NCBI GenBank assembly: GCA_963836015.1
Contig: CAWIIF010000015.1
Coordinates: forward strand, 372,001 to 436,000
Direction: 5' to 3'
Origin: CAWCDJ01 sp963836015
GTDB lineage: Bacteria > Acidobacteriota > Terriglobia > Bryobacterales > Bryobacteraceae
DNA: 64,000 nt
In this document: positions 1 to 7,819 of the stretch, in pieces
Layout: the number at the start of each line of letters is the position of its first letter
Position numbering within the stretch: the first letter of the stretch is position 1
The notes under the pieces: generated by a model
Told to the model about the DNA's origin: nothing
What the model saw: the letters and a program-made list of their open reading frames with translations, nothing else
The model's database searches: none
Program-made: the position numbers and the translations under genes

Positions 1-461
1 CGGAGAAGGCCCGTCGGTTCAACCAGGAGCCGCGCGTGGCCATGCTCTCGTTCTCCAACTTCGGCAGCACGCGCCACCCGCTCTCCGAAAAGGTACGGCA
101 CGCGGTGGACCTGGTGCGCCAGCGCGCGCCGGGGCTGATGATCGACGGGGAAATGCAGGCCGATACCGCGGTGGTGCCGCAGATCATCGATGAGACCTAT
201 CCGTTCAGCACGTTGAAAGGCGGGGCGAACGTGCTGATCTTCCCGAACCTCGAAGCCGGCAACATCGCCTACAAGCTTCTGCAGCGCATCGGCGAGGCGG
301 AGCTGATCGGGCCGCTGTTGACCGGGCTCTCGAAGCCGGTACACGTTCTGCAGCGCGGCTCGGAGGTCAACGACATCGTGCACGTCGCGGCGGTGGCCGT
401 CGTGGACGCGCAGGAGGTCGGCAAGCCCTACAAGACGCTGATGACTACGCGGACGCGCTAA
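1..461 (+). CDS. maeB: NADP-dependent malic enzyme, C-terminal phosphotransacetylase-like domain (5' truncated by window)
   Basis: The frame is open from the first bases (codons begin at position 3) and ends at a TAA at 459-461, so only the last ~150 residues are present. The segment reads like the PTA/PTB domain that ends MaeB-type malic enzymes: SNFGS, a DGEMQADTA stretch, YPFSTLKG, NVLIFPNLEAGNIAYKL and a PVHVLQRG motif near the end. MaeB decarboxylates malate to pyruvate with NADP; its C-terminal PTA-like domain is regulatory and binds acetyl-CoA-type effectors. A stand-alone phosphate acetyltransferase is the alternative, but the HVLQRG ending and the ADTA-YPFS spacing favour the malic enzyme fusion. 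The catalytic domain lies upstream, outside the window. Confidence 0.8.
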   Translation, partial: EKARRFNQEPRVAMLSFSNFGSTRHPLSEKVRHAVDLVRQRAPGLMIDGEMQADTAVVPQIIDETYPFSTLKGGANVLIFPNLEAGNIAYKLLQRIGEAELIGPLLTGLSKPVHVLQRGSEVNDIVHVAAVAVVDAQEVGKPYKTLMTTRTR

Positions 462-472
462 CCTGACGGTTG

Positions 473-1621
473 ATGGAGCGTAGAGACTTCCTTCGCAACG
501 CGATCCTGCTCTCGCTGGCGGGGTCCGCGGACGGCGCAGAGAATTTCGATCTTGCCGCGATCGAGCGGCCGCGCGTGCTCAAAGCCGCCGGCCGCTATCT
601 GAACGACGAGCCGGTCACCGTGACGGCCTCCAGTTCACCGCGCAGCGCGGGAGGGAAGCACGATTTCTTCTCCGAGGGCGACTACTGGTGGCCCGATCCG
701 AAGAATCCCGGTGGTCCGTACATTCAGCGGGACGGGATGACCAACCCAGACAACTTCGTGGAGCATCGCCGGGCGATGATCCGCCTGAGCCTGATCGTGC
801 CGGCGCTGGCTGCGGCGTACAAGATCACGAAGGACCGCAAGTACTCCGCGCACGCCGCCAGGCATCTGCGCGCCTGGTTCATCGACGAGGCCACCAGGAT
901 GAATCCCAACCTGCAGTACGCGCAGGCGATCAAAGGCCGGTTCACGGGGAGGGGGATCGGGATCATCGACACGCTGCACCTGGTGGAGGTGGCGCGCGCC
1001 GCCTGGCATTTGGACCTGGCGCCCGCCGATCTCGAAGGCGTCCGAAAGTGGTTCGCGGATTATGTGGAGTGGATGACCACGCATCCGTACGGAATCGCCG
1101 AACGCGACGCCAAGAACAACCACGGCACGTGCTGGGCGACCCAGGTGGCGGCATTCTCGCAGCTCACCGGGGATCGCGGGAAGATGGACTACTGCCGGAA
1201 CCGTTTCCGCACGGTCCTCATCCCCAACCAGGAGGCCGGGGACGGGAGCTTTCCGCTGGAACTGCGCCGCACCAAGCCCTACGGCTATTCGCTGTTCAAC
1301 CTCGATGCCATGGCGATTCTGGTCCAGACACTCACCACCGGCGAGGACAACCTCTGGAAGTGGCACCTGGAGGACGGCCGGGGGATGGCCAAGGCGATGG
1401 CTTACATGTATCCGTACATTCTGGATAAGAAGAAATGGCCGCTCCCGCCCGACGTGATGTACGACAAGGAGTGGCCGGTCCGCCAGCCTTCGCTGTTGTT
1501 CGCCGGGCTGGCGCTCGACCGGCCGGAGTACCTGGCCCTGTGGCGCAAACTGGACCCCGACCCGACGGTGGAGGAAGTCCTGCGCAACTTTCCGGTGCGC
1601 CAGCCGTTGCTGTGGGTCTGA
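473..1621 (+). CDS. Tat-exported alginate-lyase-like polysaccharide lyase
   Basis: A 382-residue protein starting at ATG 473; a TTG one codon earlier is also possible. The N-terminus MERRDFLRN followed by a short hydrophobic stretch is a twin-arginine-type leader, so a folded periplasmic enzyme is inferred. The body resembles the alpha/alpha-barrel alginate lyase superfamily (PF05426 type): EGDYWWPDP near the start, RPxxFxxHR-like segment, YAQAIKGRxxGRGIGIIDT, and the hallmark NNHGTCW motif around residue 220 that carries the catalytic Asn-His pair in these enzymes. The substrate cannot be read from sequence; uronate polymers are the family norm. It lies 11 nt after the malic enzyme gene and is probably transcribed with it, but no functional link is evident. 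Confidence 0.75.
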   Translation: MERRDFLRNAILLSLAGSADGAENFDLAAIERPRVLKAAGRYLNDEPVTVTASSSPRSAGGKHDFFSEGDYWWPDPKNPGGPYIQRDGMTNPDNFVEHRRAMIRLSLIVPALAAAYKITKDRKYSAHAARHLRAWFIDEATRMNPNLQYAQAIKGRFTGRGIGIIDTLHLVEVARAAWHLDLAPADLEGVRKWFADYVEWMTTHPYGIAERDAKNNHGTCWATQVAAFSQLTGDRGKMDYCRNRFRTVLIPNQEAGDGSFPLELRRTKPYGYSLFNLDAMAILVQTLTTGEDNLWKWHLEDGRGMAKAMAYMYPYILDKKKWPLPPDVMYDKEWPVRQPSLLFAGLALDRPEYLALWRKLDPDPTVEEVLRNFPVRQPLLWV

Positions 1622-1624
1622 GGC

Positions 1625-2125
1625 TTACGTTTCGTTCCAGTTCTTGTTGTTGAAGATGCCGGCCATCATCTGGAACACGGGCGCACTCTTGGACTTCTGC
1701 TCGCTGTCGAGGAGCTTATAGACTTTGGCGAATGCATCGAGCTCGATCCGCGCCATCCGGCCTTCCAGTTCGGAGTAGGCTTTCACGGCCTGGCCGATCT
1801 CGTCCTGGCTCTTGCCGGAAGCAACCGCCTCCGCGATCAGCTCGCGGCTTTTCGTCAGTTCGTCGCGAAGAGGAGCCGCTTCTTTCTGGCCCTCCTCCAT
1901 GATGGACTTGACCTCTTTCCTCTGGTCCTTGGAGAGCTTGAGGATTCCCGACATCGTCTCGAGCCGGCTCATGCGGGACGGGCCGATGTTGGGCACGGAC
2001 ATGCCATTGCCCCGGCCGCCTCCGCCGCCCATGTCGCCGCCCATATCGCCGCCACCGCCACCGCCGCGCTGCGCGAAAGCCACCGTGGCGAAAAGAATTC
2101 CCGTCAGTAATAGTGTGCGCATCAT
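1625..2125 (-). CDS. Spy/CpxP-like small periplasmic protein, copy 1
   Basis: A 166-residue protein with a cleavable-looking leader (MMRTLLLTGILFATVAFAQ) followed by a very glycine-rich stretch (residues ~20-42) and then an all-helical region with LKLSKDQRKEVKSI and charged heptads, the pattern of Spy/CpxP (LTxxQ) periplasmic chaperones and heavy-metal-resistance helical proteins. AAAGGAG precedes the start at good spacing; a second ATG follows directly. It is a tandem paralogue of the next gene upstream on the same strand (14 nt gap), sharing the AQRGGG mature start, the KLxKxQKxE segment and the Phe-x-MMAGIF ending. Role inferred only: anti-aggregation or envelope-stress buffering. Confidence 0.6.
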   Translation of the reverse strand: MMRTLLLTGILFATVAFAQRGGGGGGDMGGDMGGGGGRGNGMSVPNIGPSRMSRLETMSGILKLSKDQRKEVKSIMEEGQKEAAPLRDELTKSRELIAEAVASGKSQDEIGQAVKAYSELEGRMARIELDAFAKVYKLLDSEQKSKSAPVFQMMAGIFNNKNWNET

Positions 2126-2139
2126 ACGATCTCCTTTCG

Positions 2140-2643
2140 CTACCTTCCGCGTCCTTCGCCGCGCCCCTCAGCGCGCCCGCGGCCGGTCGGCTGGAAGATG
2201 CCGGCCATCACCTCGAATCCCTGTGCGGCCTTCGCCTGCTGATTCGGTTTGAGCATGGCGTAGATCTTGGCAAAGGCCTTCGCCTCGACCCCGGTCATTT
2301 GCGCGGCGAGCGCACTGTAGGCCCCCTGCGCCAGTTTAACGGCTTCGTCGCCTTTGCCTTCGATGATCGCGCCGGCCAATTGGACGCGGGCGTTGCCGAT
2401 CTGGGTCCGAAGAGGCCCCGCTTCCTCCGCGGCGGCCATCAGGATGTTCTGAAGCTCCTGCTTCTGTTCCTTGTCTAGTTTGAGTTTGTCGGCCAGCAAC
2501 TGTGCCTTGGTCGGCTGCTGCACGCGCATCATGCCCATGCCGCCCGATTCATCGCCGCCCATTCCGCTGCCACGGCCGCCGCCTCGCTGGGCGTAGGCCA
2601 TCGCGGCAGCCAACATGGCCGCCAACAACAGTCTTCCGAACAT
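2140..2643 (-). CDS. Spy/CpxP-like small periplasmic protein, copy 2
   Basis: A 167-residue paralogue of the downstream gene: signal peptide MFGRLLLAAMLAAAMAYA, mature start QRGGGRGSG, a Gly/Met-rich linker (residues ~20-40), a helical core with ADKLKLDKEQKQELQNI and a VMAGIF motif, then a basic Arg/Gly tail (residues ~150-167) that copy 1 lacks. AAGGAG lies 5 nt before the ATG. It leads the two-gene unit and is transcribed away from the translocase-like operon across a 119-nt divergent gap. The LxxEQxxxL pattern suits an LTxxQ-type chaperone, but no characterised homologue is recognised with certainty. Confidence 0.6.
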   Translation of the reverse strand: MFGRLLLAAMLAAAMAYAQRGGGRGSGMGGDESGGMGMMRVQQPTKAQLLADKLKLDKEQKQELQNILMAAAEEAGPLRTQIGNARVQLAGAIIEGKGDEAVKLAQGAYSALAAQMTGVEAKAFAKIYAMLKPNQQAKAAQGFEVMAGIFQPTGRGRAEGRGEGRGR

Positions 2644-2762
2644 TCGTACTCCTTTTTAAAGCGAGTTACCTCCACTCGATTAAATCACGTTTCGCCAAAA
2701 GGTGATAAAAGCCACTCCCGGGGCGGCGGTTGGTGAGTCAATTGCAACTCATTCCCCCGGAA

Positions 2763-5498
2763 ATGAACGCCCTCGGCAGCATGCGGAAGAAGCTGTTCGA
2801 TATCCGCCCGGGCGAACATCTGCGCACGTGGTCGATGTTTCTCTACCTGCTGTGCGTCCTCTTCGCTTACTACATATTGAAGCCTGTCTCGCGATCGATG
2901 TTCCTGACCCAATTCAATGCGGACAAGCTGCCCTGGCTCTACATTCTGATTGCGGGATTCGGCGGACTTTTCGCCTATCTGTACAGCCGGCTGGCGACCC
3001 GGACGTCCCTGGGCGCCGCCGTGTTTTGGACCATGTCGATCTCGGTGGAAGCCCTGTGCGCCATCTGGCTGCTGATCGGAATGCCCTGGATGGTTTACGT
3101 GCTCAACATCTTCGTGAGCCTCTTCAGCATCGTGCTGGTGTCGCAGGGCTGGCTGGTGGCGAGCAACATCTTCGATGCCCGCGAGGCCAAGCGTCTGTAC
3201 CCTCTCCTGGGGCTCGGAATGGTGCTGGGCGCGGCCTTTGGCGGGGAGTTCACGCATTTGACCGCGCTGCTGCTGGGCACCAGGAACCTGCTGCTGGCGA
3301 GCGCCGTCATGGTGATTCTGGCGTACCTGGCTTATCGGCTGTCTATCTCGCGGTCGGGAAGCGCCGTCAAAACCGCGCGCGCGGGGGACGAGCACGAGAC
3401 GGATTTCAGCTTCGGGGGCATGGTGAAGGATGTCGTTCGCATCCGCCATCTACAGGTGATCGTCGGAATCATGATCTCGATGTATCTGGTCGATACGCTG
3501 GTGGACTTCCAGTTCCAGGCGCTGGCCTCGCGAACGCTTCACGGCGACCATTTGACGGCCTTCTTCGGCCAGTTCTACGGTCTCTATCTCAATGCCACGG
3601 AACTGGTGTTCCAGTTGTTTCTGACCTCGCAGATCGTGAAGCGCTTCGGGGTTGGCGGAACTCTGAAGATCTCGCCGGTGGCGGTCGCCCTGGCATCCGT
3701 CGCAACGGTGGCGGCGCCGGGGACCTTCACGGCAGGCGCCGTACGGCTCACCGAGGCCTCCACGCGCTACACCGTGAATCGCACCGGGATCGAGCTCCTT
3801 TACATGCCTCTTCCGCAGGGCCTGCGCAACCGGGTGAAGGCGTTTATCGACATCTGCCTGGACCGGACGTCCCGCGGGCTGGGCGGCGTTCTGCTGCTGC
3901 TGCTCACCGCGACTTCGCTCCATCTCGGAGCCAGGGGCATCGCCGTAGTCGTGATGATCCTCTGCGTGCCCTGGATCTACCTCTCGTATCTGGCCAGCCG
4001 GGAATACGTCTCCACGATCCGGAAGCGGTTCGAATCGCGCCGGCTGGATTTCGAGAATGCGCGCATCAGCGTGAACGATACCGCTACCGTCCGGATGCTC
4101 GAATCCACGGCTGCCGGCGAAAATCCGCGGCAAGCTGTGTACGCGCTGTCCTTGCTGGCCGACACCCCGGCCTACGATTTGCGGCCTCTCCTGCGGAAGC
4201 TGGCCGGGGCCGCCGCGCTGGACGTTCGCGCGAAAGTGTATGAGCTGGCCGTCTCGCTGGGCGATTCCAGCCTTCTCGAAGAGGCCCGGGCGGAGGCGGC
4301 CCGGCCGGACTCCCCGGCGATTCCGGCGGTGTCGTACCTGGTCCGGTTTTCGCCGGATCGCGAAAAGATAACTACGGCCTTGTTGGAGGACCCGGATCCG
4401 GTTCGCGCGCGCGGAGCGGTCGAGGCGCTGCGCTCGGGCCCCGATCTGGCCGGCCGTCTCCTGACGCGGGAGTGGCTGGCTCGCGCCGCACGCTCGGAAG
4501 ATCCCGCACGGCGCGAGATCGCGGCCCTGGCGATCGGGGTCCGCGGGGACCACGGCACCGAGGCGCTCTACCGCCTGTTGACGGACCCGGATCTCGAGGT
4601 CGCCCGGCAGGCTTGCGACTCCGCCGGCACGCTGGGCAATCGCGCCTACCTCTTTTCCCTGATCGACGCCCTCTCCAATCCGAAGCTGCGGGGCGCGGCG
4701 GTGGCGGCGCTTGCGAGATACGGTCCTGCCATCTGCGGCACGCTCTCGGACCTGCTGGCCGATGAAGCCCAGCCGCTGGCCGCACGAAGGCAAGTCCCCC
4801 GCGTTTTGAAAAAGATTCCGGACCAGCGTTCCGTGGATGTCCTGCTGGCGGCGTGCGGCCACCAGGATCTTTCTACTCGCGCGGCGGTGCTGAAAGCGCT
4901 CAACCATCTCAGGGAGTCCGCCCCCGGCCTGAATTTCGACGGCGCCTTCATTACCGGGCAGATTTTGCGCGAGGCCCGCCATTACTACGAGCTGAGCGCC
5001 GCCCTGTCGCCGTTTCACGACAGCCGGAACGGCCAGCGAAGCGCCACCGGGCTGCTGGCCCGCACCATCGAGGAAAGGCTGAAGAGCACCCTGGAACGGC
5101 TGTTCCGGCTGCTGGGGCTGCGCTATCCGCCTAAAGAGATCTATGCCGCGTGGCTGGCCGTTTCGAGCCGGCGGCAGGAGCAGGCCACCGCCGCGCTGGA
5201 ATTTCTGGACAACACCATGGAGCGGGATCTCAAACGATTTCTGTTGCCCCTGCTGGACGCACCGGAGAATCTGCTGGAACACGGCCGCGAGCTTTTCGGC
5301 GTCGAACCGCCGACCGCCGAGGACGCCACGCGCGACCTGATTCGTTCGCGCGACCCCTGGCTGGTGGCCTGCGCCATTTCGGCCGCCGGCGAATTGAAGC
5401 TGCGCAACCTTGCCCCGGTGATTGCGGAAGCTGCCGCGGAAGCGCAAACGGAAGTTGCCGAAGTGGCCCGCCGCGCCGGGGCGGCGCTGGCCGCCTGA
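2763..5498 (+). CDS. ATP/ADP-translocase-like (NTT/Tlc) membrane protein with cytosolic HEAT repeats
   Basis: Starting at ATG 2763 (GTG 2733 is possible), this ~911-residue protein has two parts. Residues ~20-430 are strongly hydrophobic, with about eleven membrane segments, and look like the Npt1/Npt2-Tlc nucleotide transporter superfamily: a cytosolic RPGEHLRTW entry, YYILKPVSRSMF in the first helix, and a SQGWLVASNIFDAREAKRLYPLLG loop. Residues ~430-910 are soluble, Ala/Leu-rich helical repeats (DPDLEVARQACDSAGTLG, ALxxLxxxDP patterns) typical of HEAT/armadillo arrays. In intracellular parasites NTTs exchange ATP for ADP; in free-living bacteria HEAT-fused members exist with unknown role. 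The three genes that follow at 11, -4 and 4 nt are all signalling proteins, so a sensory use of this transporter fold is inferred, not shown. Confidence 0.75.
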   Translation: MNALGSMRKKLFDIRPGEHLRTWSMFLYLLCVLFAYYILKPVSRSMFLTQFNADKLPWLYILIAGFGGLFAYLYSRLATRTSLGAAVFWTMSISVEALCAIWLLIGMPWMVYVLNIFVSLFSIVLVSQGWLVASNIFDAREAKRLYPLLGLGMVLGAAFGGEFTHLTALLLGTRNLLLASAVMVILAYLAYRLSISRSGSAVKTARAGDEHETDFSFGGMVKDVVRIRHLQVIVGIMISMYLVDTLVDFQFQALASRTLHGDHLTAFFGQFYGLYLNATELVFQLFLTSQIVKRFGVGGTLKISPVAVALASVATVAAPGTFTAGAVRLTEASTRYTVNRTGIELLYMPLPQGLRNRVKAFIDICLDRTSRGLGGVLLLLLTATSLHLGARGIAVVVMILCVPWIYLSYLASREYVSTIRKRFESRRLDFENARISVNDTATVRMLESTAAGENPRQAVYALSLLADTPAYDLRPLLRKLAGAAALDVRAKVYELAVSLGDSSLLEEARAEAARPDSPAIPAVSYLVRFSPDREKITTALLEDPDPVRARGAVEALRSGPDLAGRLLTREWLARAARSEDPARREIAALAIGVRGDHGTEALYRLLTDPDLEVARQACDSAGTLGNRAYLFSLIDALSNPKLRGAAVAALARYGPAICGTLSDLLADEAQPLAARRQVPRVLKKIPDQRSVDVLLAACGHQDLSTRAAVLKALNHLRESAPGLNFDGAFITGQILREARHYYELSAALSPFHDSRNGQRSATGLLARTIEERLKSTLERLFRLLGLRYPPKEIYAAWLAVSSRRQEQATAALEFLDNTMERDLKRFLLPLLDAPENLLEHGRELFGVEPPTAEDATRDLIRSRDPWLVACAISAAGELKLRNLAPVIAEAAAEAQTEVAEVARRAGAALAA

Positions 5499-5509
5499 GT
5501 GAGGAATGG

Positions 5510-5935
5510 ATGGCTGAACTGAACATCGTCGAAAAAGTGATCGCGCTCGAGGGCGTGGATCTGATGGCAAACCTCACCTCCGAACAACTGGCGCGCATCG
5601 GAGCCATCGCCAGTGAGGCGCGCTTTCCTCCCGGCCGGGTCATTCTGGAGGCGGGCAAGCCCCTGGACGCGCTCTACGTGGTGGTGGAGGGCGCTGTGGC
5701 GCTGAGCCGCGACGGCGACTTGCTGGCTACGGCACGCCCCAACGAAGTTCTGGGCGCCTGGGCCCTGTTCGAAGAGAACGATCCCATGCCGTTCACCGCG
5801 AAAGCCACGGAAGATACGCGGCTGCTCCGAATCGGCCGCGAGGACTTTTACGACCTGCTCGCCGATAACACCGAGATCACCTCGGCCATCTTTTCGACCC
5901 TGGTGCAGCGCTTCCGCAAGCTGGTGGAGACATGA
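5510..5935 (+). CDS. Cyclic-nucleotide-binding (cNMP) domain protein
   Basis: A 141-residue protein that is essentially one CRP-like beta-roll: FPPGRVILEAGKPLDALYVVVEGAVAL is the classic cNMP-domain opening, followed by ARPNEVLGAWALFEEN and a C-terminal helix. The phosphate-binding cassette is poorly conserved (no clear GExxxxxxxxRxA arginine), so cAMP or cGMP binding is doubtful. There is no DNA-binding domain. The start ATG at 5510 lies 11 nt after the translocase-like gene; the stop overlaps the next kinase gene by ATGA. In some related transporters this domain is fused to the HEAT C-terminus; here it is a separate gene, suggesting it assembles with the transporter-like protein. Confidence 0.8.
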   Translation: MAELNIVEKVIALEGVDLMANLTSEQLARIGAIASEARFPPGRVILEAGKPLDALYVVVEGAVALSRDGDLLATARPNEVLGAWALFEENDPMPFTAKATEDTRLLRIGREDFYDLLADNTEITSAIFSTLVQRFRKLVET

Positions 5936-6684
5936 GCTCGCCCGTCACCGAACTGCAGCAGATGGCTTCCGCGGGAAGGCTGCTGGCTGGAGTCGTCCAC
6001 GAAATCAACTCGCCGCTCGGCTCCATCTTTTCCAACAACGAAGTGATCTCGCGGTGCATCGAGAGCCTCGACGCCCTTCTGGCGGAGGACTCTCCGGAGT
6101 CGATCGAGAAGGCCCGCCGCGTGATCGAAACATGCCGGAGCCTGGCGGCGGTAGACCGAATCGCCTGCGAGCGCATCCGCTCCGTGATCCGCGGCCTGAA
6201 GAGCTTCGTGCGCGTCGATACCGGCGATCGCCGGTCCGTGAATCTGAGCGCCCAGTTGCGCGATACCCTGAAACTGGCGCACGCGGAGTTCGGCGAGCGC
6301 ATCACTGTGGAGTCCGACCTGGACGAATTGCCCGAGGTCGAATGCTACCCGCAGATGCTCAGCCAGGTGTTTCTCAACCTGCTGGTGAACGCCTGCCAGG
6401 CCATCGACGGCGAAGGCCGGATCACCGTCCGCAGCCGGCTGGAGGACGGCTGGGTGCACGTGTCGATCGCGGATACCGGCCGCGGCATGAGCCCCGAAGC
6501 GCAGGCGCGCGCCTTCGAAGTCGGCTTTACCACCAAGCTCGTCGGGGAGGGTATCGGGATCGGACTTTCGATTGCGAAGGAAGTAGTCGAGGAGCGTCAC
6601 GGCGGTTCGATCGTTTTTGAAAGCAAGCCCGGCGCAGGTACGATTTTTCACGTCCGCATCCCGGTGCGGCAGATAAGGAGTTGA
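5932..6684 (+). CDS. Soluble sensor histidine kinase without sensory domain
   Basis: 250 residues consisting only of a transmitter. The H-box VVHEINSPLG puts the phospho-accepting His at residue 23, a short helical dimerisation region follows, and the HATPase domain shows NLLVNACQAIDG (N box), ADTGRGMS (G1), GIGIGLSIAKEVVEEHG-like G2 and a GAGTIFHVRIP end. There is no membrane segment or PAS/GAF domain, so input must come from a partner. It overlaps the cNMP gene by 4 nt (ATGA) and is followed after 4 nt by a response regulator, which is the probable phosphoryl acceptor. The short N-terminus before the His suggests it docks onto another protein, plausibly the cNMP or HEAT domains. Confidence 0.9.
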   Translation: MSSPVTELQQMASAGRLLAGVVHEINSPLGSIFSNNEVISRCIESLDALLAEDSPESIEKARRVIETCRSLAAVDRIACERIRSVIRGLKSFVRVDTGDRRSVNLSAQLRDTLKLAHAEFGERITVESDLDELPEVECYPQMLSQVFLNLLVNACQAIDGEGRITVRSRLEDGWVHVSIADTGRGMSPEAQARAFEVGFTTKLVGEGIGIGLSIAKEVVEERHGGSIVFESKPGAGTIFHVRIPVRQIRS

Positions 6685-6688
6685 AGCT

Positions 6689-7174
6689 GTGAACCAGAAC
6701 GGGCATTCGAAGCCTTGCGTGATGATTGTCGATGACGAGGAGATGGTGGTCGCCAGCATTCAGGCGTTTTTGGAGTTGGAGACGGATTGCGAGATCCACG
6801 GATTCAACTTCCCCGACGAAGCGGCGCTATTTGCCGCTCGCCGGAAAGTGGACGTGGTGGTCTCCGATTACCTCATGCCGAAGATGAACGGCATCCAACT
6901 GCTGAACCGGATCAAGGAGCTTCAGCCGGAGGCCAGCCGGGTGCTGCTGACCGGACATGCCGACAAGCAGAGCGCCATCGAGGCCATCAACCGCGTGGCC
7001 CTGTTCCAGTACCTGGAAAAGCCCTGGGATAACCAGCAGCTGCTGCTGGTGGTCCGAAGCGGCATCGAGCGGGCCCGACTGTTCCGTGACCTCCGCGAGA
7101 AGGTGGGCGAGCTCGATTCGGCCCACTCCGCCCTGAAAACCGTCGAACAGCGTCTCATACAGGCTTTTCTGTAG
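6689..7174 (+). CDS. Single-domain response regulator with C-terminal coiled coil
   Basis: A 161-residue receiver protein starting at GTG 6689. Acidic pocket DD at residues 15-16, phospho-acceptor Asp60 in VVSDYLMPKMNG, the conserved Thr in VLLTGHAD and the Lys in LEKPWD are all present. The receiver resembles those of RpfG/HD-GYP regulators (SDYLMPxMNG, KPWD), but the protein ends in a ~35-residue charged helix (residues 125-161) instead of an output domain. Output is therefore by protein contact, or the helix is a remnant. It is the last gene of the translocase-like/cNMP/kinase run; a 23-nt gap separates it from the Dsb-like genes. Confidence 0.88.
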   Translation: MNQNGHSKPCVMIVDDEEMVVASIQAFLELETDCEIHGFNFPDEAALFAARRKVDVVVSDYLMPKMNGIQLLNRIKELQPEASRVLLTGHADKQSAIEAINRVALFQYLEKPWDNQQLLLVVRSGIERARLFRDLREKVGELDSAHSALKTVEQRLIQAFL

Positions 7175-7197
7175 CGATTCGTAAGTAGAATAGAAGC

Positions 7198-7794
7198 ATG
7201 AGGGTTCTTCTTGTCGTACTGGTCCTGCTGCTGCCCTGTCTCGCCGGAGTTCCGGAGGTCGACAAGGGGAAAGCGCTCGGCTCTCCGACCGCGCCGGTGG
7301 TGATTGAAGTATTCGCATCCTTCGACTGCCCGCACTGTAAGGTCTTCCACGAGGAAGTGATTCCTCAATTGGTCAAAGACTACGCCGTGCCGGGTAAGGT
7401 TTACCTCGTGAACCGCGAGTTTCCCCTCGGCGGGCCTTATCATCCGTATGCCCGCCAGGCGGCTATCTTTGCGACTGCGGCGGCCCGGATCGGCAGATAC
7501 GCCGAGGTTTCCCAGGCCCTGTTCAACAACCAGGCCGCGTGGGCCGTGAACGGCAAGGTGTGGGAGACGGTGGCCTCGGTCTTGACGCCGACCGAGCAGA
7601 GGAAGGTGCAGGAGCTGGCCAAACAGCCCGCGATCCAGGCTGAAGTCCAGCGGGAGTACGACGAGGGCATCGCCGCCGGCATCAACGCGACTCCCACGAT
7701 CATCGTCACCCGTGGATCGAAGCGCTATCCGATTCCCTCGCAGGACCTGAACTACGGGTTTCTCAAATCGCTCATCGACGGCATGCTGAAGTAG
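7198..7794 (+). CDS. DsbA-like periplasmic thiol oxidoreductase, CPHC active site
   Basis: 198 residues: a signal peptide (residues 1-17), then a thioredoxin-fold DsbA/Thioredoxin_4 domain. The active site CPHC is at residues 44-47 after VIEVFASFD, and the cis-proline loop NATPT is near residue 161. CPHC is the classic DsbA dipeptide and implies an oxidising role in disulfide formation. The mature start has a DKGKALGSPTAP leader shared with the next gene (EKVLGNPAAP), so the two are tandem paralogues 25 nt apart. Neighbouring MauE/DoxX membrane protein suggests a redox partner in the inner membrane. The substrate is unknown. Confidence 0.85.
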   Translation: MRVLLVVLVLLLPCLAGVPEVDKGKALGSPTAPVVIEVFASFDCPHCKVFHEEVIPQLVKDYAVPGKVYLVNREFPLGGPYHPYARQAAIFATAAARIGRYAEVSQALFNNQAAWAVNGKVWETVASVLTPTEQRKVQELAKQPAIQAEVQREYDEGIAAGINATPTIIVTRGSKRYPIPSQDLNYGFLKSLIDGMLK

Positions 7795-7819
7795 CGCCGT
7801 TGCATTTAGAATGGTAGGC

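Noticed and set aside
2763..4200. ATP/ADP translocase fold as a sign of an intracellular parasite.
   Set aside because: Gene content (NAD salvage, menaquinone and CoA enzymes, TonB receptor, Tat exports) is that of a free-living bacterium, and the HEAT-fused form occurs in such organisms.
3450..5570. A very long open frame on the minus strand opposite the translocase-like gene (about 700 codons).
   Set aside because: It is an antisense shadow of GC-rich coding sequence: Arg/Gly/Gln-heavy, no leader or motif, and the plus-strand protein is clear.
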